A model generated the notes under the pieces. The model searched no databases, was not told the origin of the DNA, and was given only the letters and a program-made list of their open reading frames with translations. DNA of 64,000 nucleotides from Conchocele bisecta (Eukaryota; Mollusca; Bivalvia; Lucinida; Thyasiridae), in contig CM055274.1 in assembly GCA_029237695.1 (NCBI GenBank), forward strand, positions 73,170,140 through 73,234,139, given 5' to 3'. This document shows positions 29,749-41,700 of the stretch, piece after piece. A program made the translations under genes and the position numbers. Positions within the stretch are counted from its first letter, which is position 1; each line of letters starts with the position of its first letter.

Positions 29749-30151
29749 ACCTTTCAATAACTCCTGAACCACTTCACTGAGTTTGACAATGTTTTTCTAG
29801 GCATGGTGCTTTGTTTTGCATACAACCCACGTCCGTTTTATTATCTAGGCTGCCAGAAGGGGATGAGCTTCGTTAACGATGCCCTTGTTTATCATGCTTA
29901 AAGCTTGGTTCAGAAATGAGTAGTTCAACTGAGTAGTAACAACGTGTACTTTCATTGAGAAATAAATAAGAATTTTTTTTTTATAAACTTAATTCCTTGA
30001 CAAGTCTTAGATTAACTACAAATTCAGCAGTATCACCTGATAAACTGGACAGCAATAGACTGATATTCTTTTATTTATACGACTGTCGGAATGATAAGAT
30101 TATTTTGTTGCTAATGCGAATTACTTGACAAAATGGGACTTATTGCGTTTG

Positions 30152-30296
30152 CACGGAGCCCCGCAGTGACGTAGAATTCTATTTTTTATTAATTTGTTCC
30201 CACTAAATAACAATTTGTTCCCTCAATTTAAAAATTTGTTATATTGTAGGAACAAATTAATAAAAAAAATCCATGTCCCCTGCGGGGCTCCGTACA
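30152..30296. mobile_element. Small foldback with ACGGAGCCCCGCAG ends
   Basis: 'GCACGGAGCCCCGCAGTGAC' inverts as 'TGCGGGGCTCCGTAC'. Inside are three 'AATTTGTTCCC'-like motifs, the last inverted. Confidence 0.75.
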
Positions 30297-30336
30297 TTTG
30301 AGATCATTCAAATCAAAAAACGGTAACAGTATCCAT

Positions 30337-30590
30337 GATTTGGTTACTCGAGGGGTAGAGCATTGTTCTTCAATACCGGAAGTCGGGGAGTTCAATCCCT
30401 AAAGCGGCGTGAAAATAATACTTTCATAGTACTTCCATCGCACTGGCCTTTTGGATGAGACTTTAAACCAAGGTAAACATCTCTATTTAACCGTAACCTG
30501 TTGCTGGGATGTTCAACCCAGTCACTTCGCCTTCCTTTACTGGACAATGCATACCAATATCGGGGGATAAGATGGTGCTTGATGATCACA
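30337..30590 (+). mobile_element. tRNA-derived SINE
   Basis: The head has 'TGGTTACTCGAGGGGTAGAG' (A-box-like) and 'GGGAGTTCAATCCC' (B-box-like). The body has 'GGATGAGACTTTAAACCAAG', a conserved phrase of SINE central domains, and 'TTGCTGGGATGTTCAACCCA'. Confidence 0.7.
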
Positions 30591-30747
30591 GAGCTCCAGT
30601 TAAGGTGCGTAATTTGGAGGTGAATTTCTTATTTCTCCATCAAAAATGGCAAGTTGGGAGTGGAATCCCAACTTGCCATTTTTGATGAAGAAATAACAAA
30701 ATTTCACCCCAAGTTGGTCAAATTACGCACCTTAACAGGAACTCTGG
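30591..30747. mobile_element. MITE family F, short foldback copy
   Basis: 'CAGAGCTCCAGTTAAGGTGC' is inverted as 'GCACCTTAACAGGAACTCTG'. A near-perfect hairpin 'AAAAATGGCAAGTTGGGA' occupies the centre. Confidence 0.8.
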
Positions 30748-31004
30748 ATCAGTGCAACACTGGTAGGTAGAAAACAATAAGCTTCATTTTGTGCATATGA
30801 TGTTGCATAATTATATATTTTGTTACATAAATAAAACTCGCATTCTATAAAATTCTACACTCGGTTGTGTATCTGGGTTTGATTTATTTGTAGCCCATAT
30901 TTCATGTTTATTCCATGATGTCACCGACATGGCCTTCACAACCAGTCTGCACTGTTTGACACCCATGATGCTTCTAACAAGTAGTACAATGTATATGCTT
31001 CAAT

Positions 31005-31276
31005 TATTGAATAGTTTGCTTCAAAATGAAAACATGTCTTGGCATTTCATTAGAATTGTCTCCTTGGAGACAATTCTAATGAAATACCAAGATGTATTTT
31101 CATGGAAAAATAAAAGAAATATGCTATATTTGTGGTATGTTTATTGTTTTCTGCAGCACGATAAAGGTACCACAAATTTGTTATTGCTTTTTGATACTCG
31201 CGACTTCTGATTTCAATTGGGTTTTTGGCAATTTTAATAGGGTATTTAAGCAGACACAGCTTATCTGGAGCTCTGT
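31005..31276. mobile_element. MITE family F subtype with GTCTCCTTGGAGAC core
   Basis: A hairpin 'CTTGGCATTTCATTAGAATT' around GTCTCCTTGGAGAC, then 'GATTTCAATTGGGTTTTTGG' and the end 'CAGCTTATCTGGAGCTCTG'. The same blocks appear at 48,120-48,228 with 49,345-49,500, and at 61,388-61,732. Confidence 0.65.
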
Positions 31277-31518
31277 ACAAGTCTTGTCTCCAGTCAGCCA
31301 GATTGTAAAGTGTGTAATGATCCATCACATTCGGATATTACTACACCTTTATGGGTATGAATATTTTATGTTAATTTTTGTTTCTGAAAGAAATCTATGA
31401 AAATCTGTACAACTCTATATTGTCGATCATTTGTTTCAGATATTACTGATCTGAAACAATTTTATTGACACAGACTACAGACAAGTGTAGATGGTCTACC
31501 CAATTTTGTAAACTACTG

Positions 31519-32015
31519 TCTGTTTCACGTTTTTGTGCCAACGAACATGATTAAGCACATTAAATCTAAAAGATATTTAAACGTAAGCAGTTTTTCATCA
31601 CCCTCCCCAATTTTTTATTATTTGAGAAATTCCATCAAATATTGATTTTATTGCCAAAAAATGATTTTTCTATGGGAATTTAACATGGGGGCTAAAAAAT
31701 ATTTTTTTAAATATTTTTATTTGTGGACCGATTTTCAAAATCTAATTTTTGTTTTCTTAGTTACATCATTTCCAAGCTATCTAGACAGGTTTCAGAGTCA
31801 ATTTTTTTCGTTTTTTGACTCCTCCCCCACTGCTTCCTCCTCTTTTTCCCCCACGTTAAATTCCCCATAGGAAATTTTTTTTTCCGCTATAAAATCAATA
31901 TTAGATGGAATTTTTTTAGGGAGGGCGACTTTTTTTGTGAAAACGTAATTACAGTTAAATATTTTTTAGATTTAATGCCAAAAGTTCGTTGCCAGAAAAA
32001 CGTGGAACAGACAGT
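31519..32015. mobile_element. MITE family D copy
   Basis: 'CTGTCTGTTTCACGTTTT' at the left and 'AAAACGTGGAACAGACAG' at the right, with the same internal blocks as the copy at 5,622. Confidence 0.75.
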
Positions 32016-32544
32016 ACGTCAATACAAGAACGTCGTCAACGGCATGTATCTCATCGCTGTGGTGGTTGGATTGACTGAATCAGAAATTTAAAATCTACTG
32101 AACCAGAAATATCAGTCATTTGACCTTAGCCACGTGGTTAGCATATGTGGGAGGGGGAATGAAAGTATGTATGATGATAAACATGCACAGGAAGTTTCAA
32201 GCCAATCGTTCATATGGTGAAGAATGGATGACGTGATGGATGGACAGACGGACCATATTGCATCCCATATTTGCAAACAGTTTGCAGCATCACATTCACA
32301 ATAAATGGATTAACAGTCAAGTGAATCAACATGGTAGATGAGACCTACGAGCCGGATCATCTGGATCTACATCGCTTGGCAAATGTTTGTTTTATGGTCT
32401 GCATAGGGTTGAAAGGGTGCATTTCCTTCACATTGCATTAATAATACAACTACCCAGAACACAAGTTCATCCAATTTGGTTCAAAAGTGGCATGGAATTA
32501 TTTCTAACAAATTTCATTACATTTTACACACAAATATTTGATAT
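32016..32544. other. COMMD5 3' flank, no gene recognised
   Basis: A short 'CATTTGACCTTAGCC...GATGATAAACATGCACAGG' stretch resembles a fragment of the tandem-repeat units. Otherwise unannotated. No obvious AATAAA for the minus-strand gene was found here. Confidence 0.45.
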
Positions 32545-32664
32545 ACAGTGTAACCTCTCTAAACCGGACACATGTATTCTTGGGACCCAGATGACAATGA
32601 TACCCATACAAATGGAAGATAATGATGTTTTATGACTGTCCAGTTTAGAGAGGTTCTACTGTAC
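32545..32664. mobile_element. pogo-like MITE next to the COMMD5 stop codon
   Basis: The ends 'TACAGTGTAACCTCTCTAAA' and 'TTTAGAGAGGTTCTACTGTA' bound 120 bp. It begins 19 bp downstream of the COMMD5 stop on the transcribed strand, so it should lie in the 3' UTR. Confidence 0.8.
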
Positions 32665-32682
32665 TGCACTTTACATAAGAAA

Positions 32683-32784
32683 TCAGTCCTGAATTTTTAG
32701 CACACTTCGTTTTTCCAGGTCTTCCATTTCTTTCAACACGTAGGCCACGTTGTATCTCAATTCATGAAACTTGGACACGGGAAC
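32683..32784 (-). CDS. COMMD5: COMMD5 coding exon 7 (end of COMM domain)
   Basis: The acceptor 'GTTGCAG' opens in phase 0 with 'VPVSKFHELRYNVAYVL', then 'KEMEDLEKRSVLKIQD' and TGA. 102 nt including the stop. Confidence 0.96.
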   Translation of the reverse strand, partial: VPVSKFHELRYNVAYVLKEMEDLEKRSVLKIQD

Positions 32785-35700
32785 CTGCAACATATACACA
32801 ATAAGGATGTCATCAATTCATCCGATCGAAAACTAGTGTTTTCAATGCACGGTGTGCATTGAAAACACTAATTTTCGCTCAGATGAATTGATTGCACGCT
32901 ATTATTTTTTGTCAATAATAAGAGGTTTTTTATTTTTCCATTATTTTTGTCAGGTGAACCATATAATGTTCAGAAAACTGATACAAATGTACAGTTTAAT
33001 GTTCTTTGACCTGTTTTGTTCACATTTCATCAATATCTCCGACCCAGGGGTTTGAATGTACATACGTACCTCGAATGTATGAATATTTCCATCGGTTAAT
33101 GTCATCTCCATTAAAACGGTCGGTTCCAATACCCTGTTGAGTGCGCTGGAACAAAAACAATACAGTTTAACCCTTTCACCCCTATATAACTGGGATGGAT
33201 TTTGATATGTTAATTTTCCAACCAATCCAACTGTCAAAAAAGTATTTTCAGACCAGTCCATGTATTAAAAGGGGATGTTTGCTTTCTAAAAATATGAAAA
33301 TTACTTTCAAAAGGTGCAGATCCCGATGAGACGACTCGGTGTAACCAGTGTAAATTGAGATTTAAATGTGCGGTCTGATCGTGGTCTGTACTGTTTGGCA
33401 TTCAGTCAACAAAATACCCAACAGTGACAATATTCACATGCAGTGTATACCAAAATGAGCCACTGTGGAGTCCATCATAGACATAGGGGTGCAAGGGTTG
33501 AATGTTTCGAGTGTATGACTAGTGAAAAGAACAGTTTGTGTTACTGAATCTCATCAGACAGACATAGCAAGTTTGTACATTTAGCACAATTTTGATAGAG
33601 GACTTTCGTTGGATCACATCCCACTTCTAGGGTCACTGCTGTAGGCTTGAAAAGTGAAAGTCGATGCATTTAACGTCCAAAAGACCAGTAGGATGGAAAT
33701 ACTACAACAGATGGCCACGGCCCACATGTCGAGCCCGACGAGGCATTTGATGGTACTTTTAAAAACTTTAACGCAGATTTCGGATCACTATGTCTCACTT
33801 TCCGCAAGCGGGCTCGACAAAAAGTATTTTTTGAAGCCCAATGCGAAGTTTAAACCTACAACCTCCAGGATGGAAGCCCAGTGTTCTAACCCCTATTCCA
33901 CAACCCATCCCAGCTCTTATATATCATGGTAGTTCTCGTAATGGAACCGGTCAGTGGAAGAAAGGAGCAAAGTCCTATTAAGAAAAGCAACCTAAATGTC
34001 GCTGTCCCTGGAAATATTGGGCTAATGGCGTTTGCGACCAGTGTAGATCCAGATCAGTCTGTGCAGAGTATCCTTCTCAGACTACAGGAGCGGAACTACA
34101 CTGATGATAAGCCCCATTTCTCCAGTTATGTTCACAAATGTGTCTGTGACTGGATATATGGGGCTTATGGCCTTTGCGACCAGTACAGACCAAGATCAGA
34201 CTGCAAATCTGCAGCGCAGTCTGATCAGGGACAGCACTGTTCGCCATTCAGTCATTGAAATCCTTGTCATGCTTTGGACGAACAGCAAAGTGCCCATGTT
34301 GAAACAACTTGATGGCAAGCCAGGTGCTAGACTGACCGGAAATGATATAAACCCAATTTCTCGCGTTACAGCCACAAACAAGCCTGGTGTCAGATCATAG
34401 CCAAAATATTCCGGATTATTTGGCGATAGATTTTACCTACCTTGTAGAAATGCCGACATCTACGCGCCATTTTAAGTGGTCTAGTTGTGGAAGACGGGGA
34501 CGGGACTGCTGTGACTCGACATCTATACGGTCTCGCCTGCAAGCAGAAAGGCAACAGAGAATGGGTTTTACCAATGGCATTGTCTATTAACCCTATAATT
34601 CCAGCACAAAAATATTTACACAATTCCCTCACATTTGATTGGCCCGTAGCAAGTCTATGTCCAAAATTTATATCCCAGTAAACTCCCACGCCGAACTACT
34701 TTCCGTAACCATGAGGCGCAGTTAAAATAATTCTTAAGAAAACAGAAAATAAACACATTTTCTTGATGAATTTATTTCAAATGCTGGAATTATAAGGAAT
34801 GAATGGCCTTTTTGTGGAATTTATCGGGGATAGAAACTTGGAAAAGTCGCGGGAATACTGGACGAGGCCTTCCGGTCTTCGTCCAGTATTCCCGCGACTT
34901 TTCCAAGTTTATACCTCGATAAATTCCACAAAAAGGCCATTCATTCCTATATTCAACCCTACAGACCATAAAGCCTACAAAACACTGCAAACACTGTAGA
35001 TCCAGATGAACTGGCTCCTAAGGAGCCGTCTCGTCAGGATCTGTCGGTATTATTTTGTTTGTTTATTGGTGTTTAATGGCCTATCAACAGCTAAGGTTAT
35101 GTAAGGCCGGGCAAATGGATTCAATCCCGTTTTAACCTGCTGCATTAGGGGGAAAAACCAAATTAGAACGGAATATTTACATCAAGAAAAAATGTATTCA
35201 GCCCTGAAATTAGAATAACCTGACCTGGTGCCAGGTCCATACCACACCAAAGTCACTTGGCCCCTTGCCCTCAAATAGGATTACGAGTACTCGTAAATCT
35301 TGCATGAGGGGCAGAGCCAAATTCAACTGTCACATACAAAATGCCAAAGAGGTATGTGAGGGCCAAACCAGGTCTCCAGTCTGAATTCCGGTAAGGATGA
35401 ACCCCGATCGTTAAATTACCCATCGCATGCTGCCACCCACGTGTGTCCGTATTGTATATTTCTACAAAAAGAAAATCTGCATTTTCTCTGTACTGGCATC
35501 GGCCAAGGACTAGATGGTCGCTAAATCCGACAAATGCTCCCCAATGACGCATGGATTGAAATTCAAAGTCCTTGGCCCTGGGTATTGGTGTAGTATGAAT
35601 TAAATTTGAAAAACTTTAACGTAAAACTTTAACAAAAAGTCATTTGACCTTGACCTTGGGCTCCTGGGCAGCATGGGTAGGGTATACAATGAAAATATGG

Positions 35701-38700
35701 ATGGTGATCAATGTGTATATAAAGTTTCAATTTGATATCCCAAGCAGTCACAGAGATATAGCAATTTGAAAAACTTTAACGTAAAACTATAATATGCTCC
35801 CCAAAAAATTTTTTTATGGAAGCATAAAAAACCAGTTTTGGATATTAGGGGTGAAAAGGTTAACTACCAAATTGTGCAGTTTGACACAGACAAAGTCAAT
35901 AGCATAGGTCGTGAAACAGCATGTGTGCTACATGTATATACTGAGAGATTGATCAGAATTGTTATTCACGTGTATAATAATGTTCAGCCGACTGAATGGT
36001 GACTAGCTCATACTGAATGAAGTATTTTTCAAGCCCAGAGCAGGGATTGAACCAAAATATACAAGTCCAATGCTCTACCACTAGACTATCAACCCATCCG
36101 TGTTGGTCGTTAATGTTGTAAGATCCCATTCAGGGGCGGATCTGGAGGGGGGTTCCGGGGTTCAGCCAGATAGAGTTTACATAGATCACAGTTTACCACC
36201 AGTTGGGAGTCTGAATTTAAATGCCGTAAAACACATGAAAGTGCATTTCGAAGGGCTCGAAAATAGGACAACCCCCTAGTTGTGAACGATAACTCTTGCA
36301 ATTACTCCAGTACCACTACGGACTGTACGGGAGTAGATTGCAAGAGTTACCTTCGAAACTAGACCCCCCCCCCCGTTCCCCAAATGCTGGATCCGCCCCT
36401 GCCATTTCGGAGTCGGATGCCCATGTAAAATTGAAACTGCATACCTTGAACCAAATATCACACTGGCTATATCTAGTTGAAAATCTTCAGGTATACTGAA
36501 AAACAAAATAGTTTTATGACAAATGTTGTTAACCCTTACACTGCTGAATTCAATTTTGTCGTCTGAAGTTTATTTTTTTATTGTCCATTTCTCTCATCAT
36601 GGTTTGACATCACTTTAGAATCATTTCCAATGGAAATGATTCTAAAGTGCTGTCAAACCATGTTTTTATGGAGAAAGAATACAAAATATAAAACAGCAAC
36701 AGACGACAATTTTCGTTCGCAGAATTCCTAGGGTAAATAAATATTTACAGTTTACTGGGGTTTAACGTTTGTTGGGGTTTAACGGCCTGTCAACAGCTAA
36801 GGTCATTTAAGGCCGGGTCAATGGGTTTAGTACTATTTAGTACTATATAGCCCCTATATTACCTGTACAAGTACATGTACAAATGATTCAAGTACATGGG
36901 AAAATCCCAAACTCAGAACTGAATATTAACAATAAAAAATATGGGCCGCGCTCTGAGAAAACCAGTCTTAATGACAACGTCATGAAAGCTTGACACGTCG
37001 AAAAGTTACGCTTAAATTTACCAATGTCACGTCGGATTTTGACACTTGGAATTGTTGCGTCATAAGTTGTGCTATTTATAGCCGTATGCTTTATGGCTCA
37101 CAAATATGTTGTTGGATATGCGTGGCAGAATTGTACAATTGTTTTCATAGTGGTTCAGATAGTTGTCTTTTTTTCTTCGGTTTCCTTCAAGGAAATACGT
37201 AGTAATTTTGTTGATTATTTTTATACAAATGGGCATATTGCATTTATGATTTTTATAATATATTATATGGGCGACTTGTGAAATGACATTCAAAACTAAA
37301 TAACCATACGACCGGTATTTTTAGATAACACATAACAAAATCAGTATTTTGTAATCATAATGCTAATATTTCTTTTAAATTTTATTTATATATTTATATA
37401 ACAATTACAACAAACAAATGCGAGAACAATTATAGTTGGCGTAGATGGAGGCGTCTACATGTTTCTTAATTTGGGTGGGTTGAAACCGGAATACTCAAAG
37501 AAAACAAACTTATCCTGTCTGGCGACCACCATCAGATATACATGTACTTACAACTTGAAGATCGAACCATTGAATCATTTTGACGAATAACGCAAACTTT
37601 ATGACTTTATGAAATGTAGACACACTCGGGTAAATCTGCATTCATGTATTCATGACTTAATTATGTGTTACGTAGATCTACATATTGCATGATCATATTT
37701 ATGAAAGGTTTTGGTTTACAGATTTCGTTCTATGGAAAACGATTTAATTCGTATTGGCAATATTTTCTGCACTGTTTGTCGCAAATTTAAGACTCACGGG
37801 GAAATGTACATGCGCAATATAAGATATCAACTTAGGTTTAAACGTGTTTACTGATGGGGTGCGGTTAGTGCCGACGGCCGGTCAGACCCTTTTATTAAAG
37901 CAAATGTAAACAGTTGGCTCATTAACTGTGACACGTATTCTGGATAAAATTAGCCATGGATAGAACTGGGCCTAGGTCTTTATTCATTTGATTTACTGGT
38001 TTACCGTCAAATATTTTGAAAATCAGCATAAAATACAATTTGGAAATTGTCGGAAAAATAATTGTATCACAGATAAACAAGAAACGAGGCAAAGCCACGA
38101 AGGCCAGGTTTTTTCCAAGCATGGACACTTGGATAACGTAATTATACCCACTTTTTGTAGACTAGATGGCCGTGGCCTGCATGTCGCGCCTTGGGGCGAG
38201 GCATGTACACTAAAAAAATAGATGTAGTAGATGGAAAAACTTTAACGAAAAAACTTTAACCGGACACTCGGACGTATGGACGTACGGACGGACGGACGGA
38301 CGGACGTATGCCAAAATGCCGACGATATCGCGCTTTCCGCAAGCGGGTGCGACAATGATGATAAACACCCATGTGAAGTATCAAGGTAAAGGGTGAAGCA
38401 GTTGCAGAGATATAGTACACGAAAAAACTTTAACAAATAAATTCAAAGTAATTCGACCTTGACAGTGATCACAGGGGCCGCACGGTTGGGGGTTAGAATG
38501 AAAATATGGACGATGATAAACACCAATGTGAAGTTTCAAGGTAATGGGCGAAGCAGTTGCAAAGATGTATAACGAAAAAGTTTTAACCAAAAAATTTAAC
38601 CAGACGTACGTTAACATTTTTTTAAGAATTTATGCTATTTTTAGACGGCGGCCATCTTGGATTAGCGATGACCTCCATTTTAACAAATCTGAAAAAACTT

Positions 38701-41700
38701 TAACAAAAAAAATTCAAAGTAATTTGACCTTGACATTGGGCACAGGGGCCGCACGGTTGGGGGTTAGAATGAAAATATGGATGATGATAAACACCTATGT
38801 GAAGTTTCAAGGTAATGGGCGAAGCAGTTGCAGAGATATAGTACAACAAAAAAGTTTTAACCAAAAAACTTTAACCAGACGTACGTTAAAAAGTTAACAT
38901 TGAAAATGGGTAAGTCAATTACGTAGAAATAATAGGTGAAGGTAAAAAAATGGTCACATGTTGGATAGTTGTATGTGGTAGGCACCCCTTGGTTATGAAG
39001 CTGTGAAAGTTTGGTGGTCCTAGGTGGTACAGTACCAAAGAAATGGACTTAAACACGAAAACTTAACATTGTAAACGCGAAAACTTAACATTGAAAATGG
39101 CTAAGTCGACTGCGCGGAAAAAATGGGTGAAATTAAAAAACAAGAAACGAGGCAAAGCCACGAAGGCCAGGTTTTTCCCAAGCATAGACACTTGGATAAC
39201 ATAATTATACCCTCTTTTTGTAGACTAGATGGCCGTGGCCTGCATGTCGCGCCTGCGAGGCATGGACACTAAAAAAATAGATATAGTAGATGGAAAAACT
39301 TTAACAAAAAAACTTTAACCAGACACGGATGGAAGGACGGACGTATTCCAAAATGCCGACGATATCGTGCTTTCCGCAAGCGGGTGCGACAATGATGATA
39401 AACACCCATGTGAAGTATCAAGGTAATGGGTGAAGCAGTTGCACAGATATAGTACACGAAAAAACTTTAACAAAAAAATTCAAAGTAATTTGACTTGACA
39501 TTGGGCACAGGGGCCGCATGGTTGGGGGTTAGAATGAAAATATGGATGATGATAAACACCCATGTGAAGTTTCAAGGTAATGGGCGAAGCAGTTGCAGAG
39601 ATATAGTACAACGAAAAAGTTTTAACCAAAAAACTTTAACCAGACGTACGTTAAAAAGTTAACGTTGAAAATGGGTAAGTCAATTACGTAGAAATAATAG
39701 GTGAAAGTAAAAAAATGGTCACATGTTGGATAGTTGTATGTGGTAGGCACCCCTGGGTTATGAAGCTGTGAAAGTTTGGTGGTCCTAGGTGGTACAGTAC
39801 CAAAGAAATGGACTTAAACACGAAAACTTAACATTGTAAATGCGAAAACTTAACATTGAAAATGGCTAAGTCGACTGCGCGGAAAAAATGGGTCAAGTTA
39901 AAAAAAAAGTAACATGTTGGATAGTGATATGTGGTGGGCACCCCTTGATTATGAAGCTGTGAAAGTTTGGTGGTCCTAGGTGGTACAGTACCAAAGAAAT
40001 GGACTTAAACACGAAAACTTAACATTGTAAACGCGAAAACTTAACATTGAAAATGGCTAAGTCGACTGCGCGGAAAAAATGGGTGAAATTAAAAAAAAAG
40101 TAACATGTTGGATAGTGATATGTGGTGGGCACCCCTTGATTATGAAGCTGTGAAAGTTTGGTGGTCCTAGGTGGTACAGTACCAAAGAAATGGACTTAAA
40201 CACGAAAACTTAACATTGTAAACGCGAAAACTTAACATTGAAAATGGCTAAGTCGACTACGCGGAAAAAATGGGTCAAGTTAAAAAAAAAGTAAAATGTT
40301 GGATAGTAATATGTGGTGGGCACCCTTTGATTATGAAGCTGTGAAAGTTTGGTGGTCATAGGTGGTACAGTAACAAAGAAATGGACTCAAACACGAAAAC
40401 TTAACATTGAAAATGGCTAAGTCGACTACGCGGAAAAAATGGGTCAAGTTAAAAAAAAAAGTAACATGTTGGATAGTGATATGTGGTGGCACCCTTTGAT
40501 TATGAAGTTGTGAAAGTTTGGTGGTCTTAGGTGGTACAGTAACAAAGAAATGGACTCAAACACGAAAACTTAACATTGATTGTGGACGCCGCCCGCCCGC
40601 CCGCCGCCTGCCCGCCCGCCGCCCGCCCGCCCGCCCGGCTTTCGCCAATCCAATAGCCTGGATTTTTTTTCAAAAAACCTGGCTAAAAAGTAACATGTTG
40701 GATAGTGATATGTGGTGGGCACCTCTTGATTATGAAGCTGTGAAAGTTTGGTGGTCCTAGGTGGTACAGTACCAAAGAAATGGACTTAAACACGAAAACT
40801 TAACATTGTAAACGCGAAAACTTAACATTGAAAATGGCTAAGTCGACTGCGTGGAAAAAATGGTGTAACTTAGTAACATGTTGGATAGTGATATGTGGTG
40901 GGCACCCCTTGATTATGAAGCTGTGAAAGTTTGGTGGTCGTAGGTGGTACAGTACCAAAGAAATGGACTTAAACACGAAAACTTAACATTGTAAACGCGA
41001 AAACTTAACATTGAAAATGGCTAAGTCGACTGCGTGGAAAAAATGGGTGAAGTTAAAAAAAAAGTAACATGTTGGATAGTGATATGTGGTGGGCACCCCT
41101 TGATTATGAAGCTGTGAAAGTTTGATGGTCGTAGGTGGTACAGTACCAAAGAAATGGACTTAAACACGAAAACTTAACATTGTAAACGCGAAAACTTAAC
41201 ATTGAAAATGGCTAAGTCGACTATGCGGAAAAAATGGGTCAAGTTAAAAAAAAGTAACATGTTGGATAGTGATATGTGGTGGGCACCCTTTGATTATGAA
41301 GCTGTGAAAGTTTGGTGATCCTAGGTGGTAAAGTAACAAAGAAATGGACTCAAACACGAAAACTTAACATTGAAAATGGCTAAGTCGACTACGCGGAAAA
41401 AATGGGTCAAGTTAAAAAAAAAGTAACATGTTGGATAGTGATATGTGGTGGGCACCCTTTGATTATGAAGTTGTGAAAGTTTGGTGGTCCTAGGTGGTAC
41501 AGTAACAAAGAAATGGACTCAAACACGAAAACTTAACATTGATTGTGGACGCCGCCCGCCGCCCGCCCGCTGCTCGGCTTTCGCCAATCCAATAGCCTGG
41601 ATTTTTTTTCAAAAAACCTGGCTAAAAATATGGTAGTGCTAATTACGTGGCTCCTGGCATATCGCATCATGTTGACACTGGGCCAAACATGTTTATTATT

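Noticed and set aside
30337..30420. A functional tRNA gene on the plus strand
   Set aside because: The tRNA-like head continues into a SINE body with 'GATGAGACTTTAAACC', and the stems are mismatched.
35271..35552. A COMMD5 exon at 35.3-35.6 kb
   Set aside because: The frame lacks COMMD5 homology, and the true exon (34,441-34,536) already joins its neighbours in phase.
36035..36107. A functional tRNA gene on the minus strand
   Set aside because: A-box-like and B-box-like words are present, but I could not fold a convincing acceptor stem and anticodon arm. It fits a SINE head better.
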